Part shown: positions 41,696 through 50,508 of the stretch, piece by piece | How positions within the stretch are numbered: the first letter of the stretch is position 1 | Layout of the letters: every line of letters begins with the position of its first letter | NCBI GenBank assembly: GCA_965204655.1 | Contig: OZ241998.1 | Location: forward strand, 2,232,001-2,296,000 | Origin: CATQHL01 sp965204655 | Lineage (GTDB): Bacteria > Actinomycetota > Acidimicrobiia > Acidimicrobiales > CATQHL01 | Direction: 5' to 3' | DNA: 64,000 nucleotides | Translations under genes and position numbers: made by a program | The notes under the pieces: model-generated | Database searches by the model: none | What the model was told of the DNA's origin: nothing | What the model saw: only the letters and a program-made list of their open reading frames with translations

Positions 41696-42448
41696 ATGGA
41701 AGCCAGTATCGCAGGCAAGACCGCCCTGATAACCGGAGGAAACCGCGGCCTTGGCAAGGCTATGGCGCTTGGGCTGGCCACCGCCGGCGCGAACGTGGTG
41801 ATCTGGGGACGAGACCGGGTGGCGCTCTCGCAAGCTGCTGAGGAAGTTCGCGCCGCTGGTGCCGACTGTCTCGCCCAGGCGGTGGACGTGACCTCCTCGA
41901 CAGAGGTGGAGGAGGCAGTGGCCGAAGCCTGGACGCAGACCGGAGGCATAGACGTTCTCATTAACTCCGCGGGTGTTGTCCTGGTGCGCTCCGCAGTGGA
42001 GACCAGCGACGAGGAGTGGGACGACGTGTTGAAGACGAACCTCACTGGAGTCTTCTACTGCTGCCGGGCCGTCGGCGCCAGGATGCTGGACGCCCGCGGC
42101 GGAAAAGTAATAAACGTAGCCTCAAACCTAGGCCAGCACGGGGTGGCAGACTGGTCGGCTTACACCTCTAGCAAGGGGGGGCTCATCGTGCTCTCTAAGT
42201 CTCTGGCTTGGGAATGGGCGCCCAAGGTGACCGTAAACGTGATTGCGCCCGGAGCGTTCTACACAGACATGAATCGCCACATGCTCGACGTTCCTGAGAC
42301 GATGGAATACCTAAAGAGCATCACGCCCCTAGCCAGGGTGGGTGACCCTCCCGAGATTGGACCTCTCGCTGTGTTCATGGCCGGGCCGGGCTCGGATTAC
42401 ATGACAGGCTCGGTGGTGAACATAGACGGAGGCGTGGTCAAAATATAA
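41696..42448 (+). CDS. SDR-family oxidoreductase
   Basis: 250 aa classical short-chain dehydrogenase. The NAD(P) loop is TGGNRGLG (residues 13-20), followed by NSAG in VLINSAGV and the catalytic pair YTSSK (Tyr156, Lys160) with serine in NVASNLG. The FabG-like end (MTGSVVNIDGG) is present. An Arg in WGRDR after beta-2 suggests NADP preference, which is inference. First gene of the plus catabolic block with AAAGGAG before the ATG. Confidence 0.92.
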   Translation: MEASIAGKTALITGGNRGLGKAMALGLATAGANVVIWGRDRVALSQAAEEVRAAGADCLAQAVDVTSSTEVEEAVAEAWTQTGGIDVLINSAGVVLVRSAVETSDEEWDDVLKTNLTGVFYCCRAVGARMLDARGGKVINVASNLGQHGVADWSAYTSSKGGLIVLSKSLAWEWAPKVTVNVIAPGAFYTDMNRHMLDVPETMEYLKSITPLARVGDPPEIGPLAVFMAGPGSDYMTGSVVNIDGGVVKI

Positions 42449-42493
42449 GTATCAAGATCACCAGGTAACAGCTCAGCGGCCGCTTGTTAAATG

Positions 42494-42534
42494 CCCCCAA
42501 TAGCAGCGGGCACTTGAAGTGCGCTGCTGGGGGG
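42494..42534 (+). terminator. Hairpin after the SDR gene
   Basis: CCCC-AGCAGCG pairs with CGCTGCT-GGGG around an inner GCAC/GTGC stem. No T-run follows. It separates the SDR gene from the cupin genes and may reduce downstream transcription. A weaker TTAGGCT/AGCCTA arm pair follows at about 42537-42556. Confidence 0.5.
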
Positions 42535-42587
42535 TGATTAGGCTCTGGGTAGCCTAGGTTCGCCGAATCCGCAGAAAAGGAGGCACA

Positions 42588-42983
42588 TTGAACAGCATGA
42601 GCAATCCGGAACAGGTTCAAGTGCTGAAGGGCGCAGACAGCAAGACTCTGCTTCCGCTGGTGCTTTCCGGCGGGACTGCCACGGCGGTTGTTCACCCCGC
42701 CGTGGGGGCACATCACCGCTCCATGCATGTCATCCGACTTGATCCCGGGGGGGTCACCGTGGAACTCAGACACCCTTCCGAGTCCGTTTATTACGTCCGC
42801 TCAGGCACGGCCAGCGTCTCAGATTCCGCGAACGACGAGCGCCAGGAGTTGGTGGAGGGTTCGATGGTTCACGTAGACCCTCACACGCCGCACACTTTTA
42901 CGGCAGGAGATCTGGGCTGCGAGATCCTCGGAGGACCCTGTCCGCCCGATCCTGCTGTCTACAATTCCTTGACCGAGGACTGA
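42588..42983 (+). CDS. Small cupin-fold protein 1
   Basis: 131 aa from TTG 42588 (AAAAGGAGG four bases upstream); ATG 42597 is an alternative with long spacing. Single-domain cupin: first motif GGVTVELRHPSESVYYVRSG keeps one His and the Glu but lacks the second His; the second motif is PHTPHTF. Ends in LGGPCPPDPAVYN, an ending shared with the next gene, so the two are probably old duplicates. Function unknown; candidates are an isomerase or a metal-dependent ring-processing enzyme. Confidence 0.75.
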   Translation: MNSMSNPEQVQVLKGADSKTLLPLVLSGGTATAVVHPAVGAHHRSMHVIRLDPGGVTVELRHPSESVYYVRSGTASVSDSANDERQELVEGSMVHVDPHTPHTFTAGDLGCEILGGPCPPDPAVYNSLTED

Positions 42984-43046
42984 CCGTCTCATCGCAGGGA
43001 TCTCTGCCGAAGACTGCCCCCAGTCCAGCACCAAAGGAGACCTTAA

Positions 43047-43421
43047 ATGGCCGTTCGAGTTTTTCACCGAGACAACCCCGACCTCATGATGCCCATCATC
43101 TCCGCCGACGCTCGGCTCGTCGTTTGGCCCGGCGTGGGGGCCGAAGTGGCCAACATGAACTATGTAGTTCTTGAACCGGATGAGCAGAACGTTCCACACA
43201 CTCACGAAGAATCGGAGGACACGATCTACATCCTGGAGGGGCGGGGCACGATCAAGGACTTCACGAATGACTTCTCCCTCCCCTTTGAGGCGGGCGACGC
43301 AGTGCACGTCCCGGCGGGTGTGAAGCACGCAGTATGCGCCGATCTAGGCAGCCGCATCGTGAGCGTGGGCGGTCCCTGTCCTCCGGATCGCAACCTGTTA
43401 CGCGCCCTCGGAGTGGAATAA
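43047..43421 (+). CDS. Small cupin-fold protein 2
   Basis: 124 aa, AAAGGAG upstream of the ATG. Complete cupin motif 1 (HTHEESEDTIYILEG, two His and a Glu) and motif 2 (GDAVHVPAGVKHAV), so it should bind a divalent metal. Ends in SVGGPCPPDRN like its neighbour. As in cupin 1, the role in the pathway is unknown. Confidence 0.8.
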   Translation: MAVRVFHRDNPDLMMPIISADARLVVWPGVGAEVANMNYVVLEPDEQNVPHTHEESEDTIYILEGRGTIKDFTNDFSLPFEAGDAVHVPAGVKHAVCADLGSRIVSVGGPCPPDRNLLRALGVE

Positions 43422-43479
43422 ATCCCGTTTGGGTCTTCCGTCTACCTGTCGTCTACCTGCCGTGTTTGCGTAGATCTCA

Positions 43480-44352
43480 GTGAGCACACAATTCACCCTC
43501 GGCCTCGCGCAGATTTCTTCGCCGCCGAGCGACGCTGAAGCCAACCGCCACCGCAGCGTCGCAGCCGCAGCCGCTCTTTTTGAGCGCGGCGCCGATTTGG
43601 TGTTGCTGCCGGAGATGTGCGTGCCCTGGTACTCGGGTGATCGGGAAGCGATGGAAGGCTTGGCTGAGCCAGTTGACGGCAAAACGGTCGCAGCCTGGAG
43701 CGAGACGGCTGAGCGTTACGGAGGCGTGATTGCAGGCGGGTTTTGCGAACTGGGAGAGCCGGACGCGGCGGGAGATCCCGTCATTTACAATTCCGCTGTT
43801 GCCGTCGGGAGTGAGGGGGTGCTCGGCCACTACCGCAAGCTGCACCTGTTCTCAACCGAGAAAAACTGCTTCGCTCCAGGCGACCTTGGCCTTCCGATCT
43901 TTGAGACGCCTTTCGGGCGAATGGGTATGTGTGTCTGCTATGACCTGCGCTTTGTAGAGGTCGTGCGCGCCCTCTCGCTCGCCGGAGCGGACTTGATCCT
44001 GGTGCCGACCGCCTGGGTGCGCGGCTTCGACCATCCCGACGCCGCCGACGACGCACTCATTCCGCAGGCGCAGGGGGCTCTCCTGCAAGCCAATTTGTCG
44101 CAGGTGTTCATCGCCTGCGCCTCTCAGGTAGGCGTGCATGGCAAACTTCGCTTCCTTGGTTCCTCCATCCTGGCAAACGCTTACGGGAGGGTTGCGGCAG
44201 GGCCGGGCAGCACCCTTGAAGAGGCCAACTTGACAGCGGCTGTCGATCTTGCCGAAGCCAAGGCTGCCCAGGCCCGCAGTCCGCTGATCCAGCCGCGCCT
44301 CGACAGGCGCACTGACGTCTACGGGATTACTCTGGGCGGTCAGGAGTTGTAG
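43480..44352 (+). CDS. Nitrilase-superfamily carbon-nitrogen hydrolase
   Basis: 290 aa, GTG start. The Glu-Lys-Cys triad is visible as Glu45 (LLPEMCVP), Lys120 (HYRKLHLF) and Cys153 (CVCYDLRF). It fits the amidase/carbamoylase branches (omega-amidase, N-carbamoyl amino acid hydrolase, beta-ureidopropionase) better than true nitrilases. The stop is immediately followed by the next ATG. With the isochorismatase-like hydrolase it gives the island two C-N bond hydrolases. Confidence 0.9.
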   Translation: MSTQFTLGLAQISSPPSDAEANRHRSVAAAAALFERGADLVLLPEMCVPWYSGDREAMEGLAEPVDGKTVAAWSETAERYGGVIAGGFCELGEPDAAGDPVIYNSAVAVGSEGVLGHYRKLHLFSTEKNCFAPGDLGLPIFETPFGRMGMCVCYDLRFVEVVRALSLAGADLILVPTAWVRGFDHPDAADDALIPQAQGALLQANLSQVFIACASQVGVHGKLRFLGSSILANAYGRVAAGPGSTLEEANLTAAVDLAEAKAAQARSPLIQPRLDRRTDVYGITLGGQEL

Positions 44353-45300
44353 ATGAAACCAGCCCGATTTTCATACACCGCCCCCGAGACGCTGGAAGGA
44401 GTTCTGGCAGCCTTGGCGGAATACGGGGATGAGGCCAAGGTGCTGGCGGGGGGTCAGAGTCTGGTTCCTATGATGAATTTCAGGCTTGCCCGCCCGGAGG
44501 TGATAGTGGACGTCGGGCGTCTCGGCGCGGGCGGGAACGGGCGGACAAACGAGAGCCTCGCCGACATCGTCTCCGACGGGCAGACGTTGCGGATAGGCGC
44601 CCGAGTGACGCATCGTCAACTGGAGTTCTTCTCGCCGGAGGCCGATGAGACTACCGGTGTGCCGGCCGCTGGTCCTCTCTGGACGCTTCTGCGCGGCGTG
44701 GCGCGATGGGTGGGGCACTTGCCCATCCGCGTGAGGGGAACCTTCGGCGGCTCGATTGCCCACGCCGACCCCGCCGCCGAATGGTGCATCCTGGCGCAGA
44801 CGCTGGGTGCGGAGATGGTTGCCCAAAGCAGCGAGGGGAGGCGCGTCATCCCCGCGGAGGATTTTTTTGAGACGGTCTTCACTACCAGCCTGTCCTCGAC
44901 CGAGTTGCTTACTGAGGTGCGTCTGCCGATACTTGGAGACGACTGGAAGGTCGGGTTTTGCGAGTTCGCCCGGCGCGCCGGGGACTTCGCCGTCGTAGCT
45001 GCGTTGTGCGCGCTTCGGCTCTCCGACGGGCGCATAGCCGATGCCCGCGTAGGAGCGGGGGGCGTGGCCGGCACGCCCGTTCGTTTGCCGGAGGCGGAGG
45101 CCGTCTTGACGGGCGAGCAGCCGTGCGATGAACTCTTTGCCGACGCCGGCGCTGCTGCGTCAGGCGAGGTCGATCCTGCTGGCGACATACATGGCTCCGC
45201 CGAATACCGGAGACACCTCACGGGCGTAATGGTTCAGCGGGCGCTGGCGGCGCACAGCATTCCTGCGCCCGTTCAGGCGCCCTCTCCACCGCCCGCTTAG
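44353..45300 (+). CDS. Molybdenum hydroxylase medium (FAD) subunit
   Basis: 315 aa, CoxM/XdhB family. FAD contacts: VLAGGQSLVPMMNFR and IRVRGTFGGSIAHADPAAE. The C-terminal CO-deh flavoprotein domain ends PVRLPEAEAVLTG. CAGGAG sits at the end of the previous gene. The only medium subunit in the window, while there are three large subunits. Confidence 0.93.
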   Translation: MKPARFSYTAPETLEGVLAALAEYGDEAKVLAGGQSLVPMMNFRLARPEVIVDVGRLGAGGNGRTNESLADIVSDGQTLRIGARVTHRQLEFFSPEADETTGVPAAGPLWTLLRGVARWVGHLPIRVRGTFGGSIAHADPAAEWCILAQTLGAEMVAQSSEGRRVIPAEDFFETVFTTSLSSTELLTEVRLPILGDDWKVGFCEFARRAGDFAVVAALCALRLSDGRIADARVGAGGVAGTPVRLPEAEAVLTGEQPCDELFADAGAAASGEVDPAGDIHGSAEYRRHLTGVMVQRALAAHSIPAPVQAPSPPPA

Positions 45301-45311
45301 TAAGTGAGAAA

Positions 45312-47642
45312 ATGACCTGGGTGGGGCGCTCCCTGCGCCGTGTGGAAGATCCTTCCCTCTTGCGCGGATGGGGGCGTTTCGTAGACGATTTTCCCTCCGA
45401 TCTCTCCGCAAGATTCATTCGCAGCCCCGTTGCGGCAGGAACGATCCGTTCCGTTAAAGCACCGGAAGGCGCCCTGGTGTTCACCATCGACGACCTCGAC
45501 GCCGAAGGTATAGGGGAGATTGTCTCAGAGTTGTACAGGCCGGACTTTGTGAAAGCCCCCCAACCGCTGCTTGCCAGAGGTCGTGTGCGTTTCGTGGGCG
45601 AACCGGTGGCGGTCGTGGTTGCCGCCTCTCCCGAGGAGGCCGAAGACCTAGCCGAGCAGGTCGAGTTGGACATCGCTCCGGCTAAGGCGGTCGCCGATAT
45701 TTCCTCCGCTCTGGCCGAGGGCGCCCCGCTGGTGCACCCCGAAGTTGCTGATTCGAACGTGGTGGTTTCCGGAGCGTTCTCCACGCCCGGGCTGGCAGAA
45801 AAGCTGGAGTCGGCGCACCGGCTCGTGGAGATGGAGGTCATCTCCCGCCGCCAGTGTGCTCTGCCCCTAGAAGGCCGGGGATCGCGCGCCGAGACCGACC
45901 CGGCCAGCGCCCGCACCACGCTTTACGCCTCCGTCCAGTCTCCGCACGTGGTTCGCACCGGCATTTGCGATGTTCTGGGCATTCCCGAGGTTGACCTGCG
46001 TGTGGTGGCGCCGGACGTGGGCGGAGCGTTCGGGCAGAAAATTCCTCTGGCACGCGAAGACGCCCTGATGGTGTGGCTTTCTCGCCGGCTTCGGTCGTCG
46101 GTGGCTTGGGCGGAGGATCGTGTAGAGAACCTCTCCTCCGCCTGGCACTGCCGCGAACAGGTTTATCGGTTTCGCGGCGGCTTTGACTCGGACGGCCGGT
46201 TTCTGGCTCTCGACGCCGACGTCGCCTGCAACGTGGGGGCGTGGTCGTGTTTTCCAATCACCTGGGGCGTTGAGCCGCTCATGGCACTAGCGGAATTACC
46301 CGGCCCGTACAAAGTCTCCGAATACGGGGTTCGCTCGCGCGGGGTAAGCACCAACACCTGTCCGTCGTCTCCGTATCGGGGCGTCTCCCGCCCCGTCCTG
46401 ACGTTGGCGGTTGAACGTTTGATGGACACCGCCGCCGGGCAATTGGGGCTTTCTCCAGAGGAGATTCGCCGCCGCAACCTGATAGAGGAGTTTCCGCACA
46501 CTTCACCGACCGGCCTGGTTCACGACCCCGGCAGTTACAGGGAATCGCTGGAAGCGGCTCTGGCAGAGTTCGATATCAACGACTTCCACCGCCGTCAGTC
46601 GGAAGCGCGAAGCAACGGGGGCGGTCTCCTTGGGCTGGGTATCAGCACTTTCGCGGAGCGCACCGGCTACGGGACGCCTGCTTTCGCCGCTCGGGGGATG
46701 TCGGTGACGGTCGGATTCGAAAACGTTCAATTGGAGATGGACCCGTCCGGAAGTCTCCTCTTGCGTATCGGGGCCTCGCCCCACGGCCAGGGGCTGCATA
46801 CCGCGCTGTCGCAGATCGTGGCCGACTCTCTGGGCGTTGCCCCCCAGCAAGTCAGGGTGTTGAGCGGCGACACCGACGCCACCCCGTATGGCTGGGGCAC
46901 TTTCGCCAGCCGCTCCGTGGTGCTGGCGGGAGGTGCAGCCCAAAAAGCGGCGCAGCAAATGAGGAGTCTGCTTTCGGAGTTGGCGGCGGAGGAGCTGGAG
47001 GCAGCCCCCGAAGACATCGTTCTTGCCGATAACAGGGCAACTGTGGCCGGCACCGCTCGCGGGATAGACATCCCCGCCTTGGCGCGCATCGCCCATTACC
47101 AGTCTCACCGCATGCCGGACGGCCTCCCCCCAGGGCTGCGGGTGCAGGACGGCTATGACCCTGCCGGAACGTTTTCCAATGCCTGCCACATCGCCGAGGT
47201 TGAGGTGGATCCGCAAACCGGCGGCGTAAAACTGAACCGCTTCGTAGTGGTGGAGGATGCCGGCCGTCTCATCAACCCGATGATCGTGGACGGGCAGATA
47301 CGCGGCGGAGTCGCCCAGGGAATCGCCAACGCCCTGTATGAGGAGGTCATTTACGACGAGGACGGCAACATCCTCACGACTTCTCTCATGGACTTCCTCC
47401 CGCCCACAGCCGCCGAGATCCCGGACATCGAGATAATCCACCTAGAGACGGTCAACGACGCCTCCATAACTGGTGCCAAGGGGCTGGGGGAGGGCGGCAC
47501 CATCGGCGCCCCTGCTGCGGTTATCAACGCAATCAACGACGCCATATCCCACCTCTCGGCTGCGGTAAACGAGATGCCGGCAACGCCGGAGAAGGTGCTC
47601 GCCGCAATCCGCTCGGCGCAGTCGGCGCACTCTTCTGACTGA
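45312..47642 (+). CDS. Molybdenum hydroxylase large subunit, copy 2
   Basis: 776 aa. Motifs in order: RVEDPSLLRGWGRFVDD, VGGAFGQKIPLAREDA, SSPYRGVSRPVLTLAVERLMD, SPHGQGLHTALSQIV and the catalytic glutamate in GAKGLGEGGTIGA. Loop sequence RGVSR differs from copy 1 (RGAGR) and copy 3 (RAPGR), so substrate pockets probably differ. Lies between the medium and small subunit genes (order M-L-S), with L copy 3 after. Confidence 0.92.
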   Translation: MTWVGRSLRRVEDPSLLRGWGRFVDDFPSDLSARFIRSPVAAGTIRSVKAPEGALVFTIDDLDAEGIGEIVSELYRPDFVKAPQPLLARGRVRFVGEPVAVVVAASPEEAEDLAEQVELDIAPAKAVADISSALAEGAPLVHPEVADSNVVVSGAFSTPGLAEKLESAHRLVEMEVISRRQCALPLEGRGSRAETDPASARTTLYASVQSPHVVRTGICDVLGIPEVDLRVVAPDVGGAFGQKIPLAREDALMVWLSRRLRSSVAWAEDRVENLSSAWHCREQVYRFRGGFDSDGRFLALDADVACNVGAWSCFPITWGVEPLMALAELPGPYKVSEYGVRSRGVSTNTCPSSPYRGVSRPVLTLAVERLMDTAAGQLGLSPEEIRRRNLIEEFPHTSPTGLVHDPGSYRESLEAALAEFDINDFHRRQSEARSNGGGLLGLGISTFAERTGYGTPAFAARGMSVTVGFENVQLEMDPSGSLLLRIGASPHGQGLHTALSQIVADSLGVAPQQVRVLSGDTDATPYGWGTFASRSVVLAGGAAQKAAQQMRSLLSELAAEELEAAPEDIVLADNRATVAGTARGIDIPALARIAHYQSHRMPDGLPPGLRVQDGYDPAGTFSNACHIAEVEVDPQTGGVKLNRFVVVEDAGRLINPMIVDGQIRGGVAQGIANALYEEVIYDEDGNILTTSLMDFLPPTAAEIPDIEIIHLETVNDASITGAKGLGEGGTIGAPAAVINAINDAISHLSAAVNEMPATPEKVLAAIRSAQSAHSSD

Positions 47643-47695
47643 GCCGTTGTTTCGTCAAGAGGCGATGAAAGCATTCCGGAGAGACGGGAGGAAAC

Positions 47696-48196
47696 ATGAT
47701 TGACATCGCAGAGAGTTCCGCAAAATCAGAGGTCGTAATGCGCATCAACGGCGAGGAGCACCGCGTTGAAGTGGAGCCGCGCCGCACGCTCGCCGACGCA
47801 CTGCGCGACAACTGCGGCTTGACCGGCACGCACCTCGGTTGCGAGCACGGAGTGTGCGGAGCCTGCACTGTCCTGCTCAACGGGGAGCCGGTGCGCTCCT
47901 GCTTGATGTTTGCCGTCCAGGCTGACGGGGCGGAACTTCGCACGGTCGAAGGGATGGCTTCCCCGGACGGCGCTCTTCATCCCATTCAGGAGGCTTTTCG
48001 CGAGCACCACGGGCTTCAGTGCGGCTTTTGCACGCCGGGTTTTCTGATGCTCTCCGAAGGGGTTCTAACGGAACAGCCGGACATTCCCGACGCCGAGTTG
48101 CGGGAGGCTCTTTCCTCCAACCTCTGCCGCTGCACTGGGTATACCGGCATCATCGACGCTGTGCGTTCGGTGCGCGACGCCAATCTTTCCGCCTAG
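47696..48196 (+). CDS. Molybdenum hydroxylase small (2Fe-2S) subunit
   Basis: 166 aa, CoxS/XdhC family. The plant-type cluster ligands are CEHGVCGAC with Cys69 (Cys49, 54, 57, 69). The second, helical domain has CGFCTPGF and LCRCTGYTGI. GGGAGGAAAC precedes the ATG. The only small subunit gene in the window. Confidence 0.95.
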   Translation: MIDIAESSAKSEVVMRINGEEHRVEVEPRRTLADALRDNCGLTGTHLGCEHGVCGACTVLLNGEPVRSCLMFAVQADGAELRTVEGMASPDGALHPIQEAFREHHGLQCGFCTPGFLMLSEGVLTEQPDIPDAELREALSSNLCRCTGYTGIIDAVRSVRDANLSA

Positions 48197-48329
48197 CGGA
48201 GCCGCTGTTAGCCGAATGTTCGGGGCGTCGGTTGGTGAAAGCCAGTCACCTTGGCGGCTGTTTGGCTGTCTCCCCAAAACTCTCCGAGGCCGCGCCCCCG
48301 AGCAGTCGATTCGCCCAAACGGCTGAGCG

Positions 48330-50486
48330 TTGAATCCCCATCAAGACGAGAGAGATAACCCTTCTCCAGAGGGCATAGGGTCTTCTGTCCTCCGCATAGA
48401 AGATCCTCCTCTGTTGCGGGGCGAGGGGAGTTTCCTGGCCGATCTGAACTTCCCCGGACAGCTGCACATGAGGGTCGTGCGCTCCGACGCGGCATTCGGG
48501 AAGTTGGCAGCCGTGGAGGTTTCCGACGCAAGGCAGGCGGAGGGCGTTGAAGCCGTCTGGACGGCGGAAGACGTGGCCGATCTGCCTCCCATCGACTTTC
48601 GTCAAGTGGGCTACGACGAACTGCGCCCTTACCTGCAGCGCCCGCTTGCTGCCGGAGAGGTGCGGTATGCGGGAGACCCCGTTGCCGCTGTCTTCGCCAC
48701 CGACGACTACCTAGCTGAGGACGCCGCCGAGTTGGTGTGGGCGGAGGTAGAGCCCGCCCCCGCAGTCATCGATTCCCGTTCCGCGGACGCCATAGAGGCG
48801 ATGACGCTGGACGCGGAGTTTGGCGACGTGGATTCCGCAATGGCGTCGGCGCATCGGGTGATAGAGCTTTCAGCCTCTGTGGGACGGCACAGCGGCGTTC
48901 CGCTTGAGACACGCGGCCTGCTGGCAGTGCCTCTTGAAGACAGCCGGCTTGAGCTCTATGGCATAGCCAAGGTGCCGCATTACAACTGCGTCACCCTGGC
49001 CAGAATGCTCTCACTGCGAGAGGGTGCCGTTGTAGGACGGGAGGGGCACGTGGGTGGGGGATTCGGTGTACGAGGTGAGCTCTACCCCGAGGACGTGCTG
49101 GTTGCGCTGGCTGCGCTTCGGCTCGGGCGTCCCGTCAAGTGGGTGGAGGACCGCCGGGAGCACCTCGTCGCCGCCAATCACTCCCGCGACCAAGTCTACG
49201 AACTGCGCGCGGCGGTGGACGCCGACGGGGTCATCCAAGCTCTGGAGGCTGACATCTACCACGACCAGGGCGCCTACGTACGCACTCACGGAGCCACCGT
49301 TCCGAGCCTCTCCGTGGCGCTTCTGCCAGGCCCCTACCAGGTCCCGTCCTACCGGGCGCGAGGCCGCATCCGCCTCACCAACAAGACGCCGGCAGGCACG
49401 TATCGGGCGCCCGGACGCTTCGAGAGCACTTTCGCCCGCGAGCGGCTGCTAGACGCAGTCGCAGCGGAGTATGGACTGGACGCCGCCGAGGTGCGCAGAC
49501 GCAACCTCATTTCACCGGAGCAGATGCCCTTCGATCGCGGCACGGAGACGCTCGGCACGCACGTCGTTTACGACTCCGGCGACTACGGCAAGTTGCTGGA
49601 GCGGCTGCTGGCCCACATTGACTACGAGATCCTCAAGCGCCAACTCCAGCAGCGGCGCTCGGACGGGGAACTCGTGGGAGTTGGGCTGGGAATGTTCGTG
49701 GAGAAGTCCGGGCTGGGGCCTTTCGACGACGTCCGCGTCAGTTTCACCGACGACGGGGGGGTTGAAGTACATACCGGGGCTGCTTCAGTTGGCCAGGGGA
49801 TGGAGACCACCCTCGCGCAGATATGCGCCGATGTCCTAGGCGTCGACTACCGCAACGTAAAGGTGCTGCACGGCCAGACCGATCTCATCGGAAGAGGAAT
49901 GGGGGCTTTTGCCAGCAGGGTCACCGTAATGACGGGGGTCGCTGTTCACCTTGCTGCCCGAGAACTGCAGCAAAGCGGCAAGCGAAGCGCTGAGTACACC
50001 TTTACCAGCAGCCACATGACCTACCCCTACGGAGCGCACGCAGCGGTAGTGAGGCTCGATGCCGGCACCGGCGGGGTGGTAATAGAGCGCTACGTAGTGG
50101 CTTACGACGTGGGCCGGGCGGTCAACCCGATGCTCATAGAAGGGCAGATAGTCGGCGGCTCAGCGCAGGGCTTCGGCGGAGCTCTGCTCGAGGAGTTTCG
50201 TTACGACGCAGACGGCGGCCCGCTCTCCACTTCCTTTATGGACTACCTGATGCCCACCGCTGCTGAGCAGCCTGAAGTTGAGGTTCTACTTTCCGAAGAC
50301 GCTCCTAGTCCCCTAAACCCTCTGGGGTTGAAAGGGGCAGGGGAAGGCGGAACGAACGCCGTTGGGGCCGCCGTTGCGGCTGCTGTAGACGACGCTCTGG
50401 GGCGCCCAGGGGCTGTACGCAGCCTTCCCCTTACCCCAGGGGTTGCGCTTTCGCTGATTGCCGAATCAGGGCGAAGCGGCAATTAG
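48330..50486 (+). CDS. Molybdenum hydroxylase large subunit, copy 3
   Basis: 718 aa from TTG 48330; no good ribosome binding site is seen, but RIEDPPLLRGEGSFLADL must be included. Motifs: VGGGFGVRGELYPEDV, GTYRAPGRFESTFARERLLD, ASVGQGMETTLAQIC and the catalytic glutamate in GLKGAGEGGTNAV. It is shorter than copies 1 and 2 mainly in the last third. The 133 bp before it hold no ORF. Confidence 0.9.
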   Translation: MNPHQDERDNPSPEGIGSSVLRIEDPPLLRGEGSFLADLNFPGQLHMRVVRSDAAFGKLAAVEVSDARQAEGVEAVWTAEDVADLPPIDFRQVGYDELRPYLQRPLAAGEVRYAGDPVAAVFATDDYLAEDAAELVWAEVEPAPAVIDSRSADAIEAMTLDAEFGDVDSAMASAHRVIELSASVGRHSGVPLETRGLLAVPLEDSRLELYGIAKVPHYNCVTLARMLSLREGAVVGREGHVGGGFGVRGELYPEDVLVALAALRLGRPVKWVEDRREHLVAANHSRDQVYELRAAVDADGVIQALEADIYHDQGAYVRTHGATVPSLSVALLPGPYQVPSYRARGRIRLTNKTPAGTYRAPGRFESTFARERLLDAVAAEYGLDAAEVRRRNLISPEQMPFDRGTETLGTHVVYDSGDYGKLLERLLAHIDYEILKRQLQQRRSDGELVGVGLGMFVEKSGLGPFDDVRVSFTDDGGVEVHTGAASVGQGMETTLAQICADVLGVDYRNVKVLHGQTDLIGRGMGAFASRVTVMTGVAVHLAARELQQSGKRSAEYTFTSSHMTYPYGAHAAVVRLDAGTGGVVIERYVVAYDVGRAVNPMLIEGQIVGGSAQGFGGALLEEFRYDADGGPLSTSFMDYLMPTAAEQPEVEVLLSEDAPSPLNPLGLKGAGEGGTNAVGAAVAAAVDDALGRPGAVRSLPLTPGVALSLIAESGRSGN

Positions 50487-50508
50487 GGGCACCGACAATT
50501 AAAAGCCT

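Noticed and set aside
33213..50486. Aerobic CO dehydrogenase (CoxMSL)
   Set aside because: The M-L-S order is similar, but none of the three large subunits has the AYRCSFR loop of form I CO dehydrogenase.
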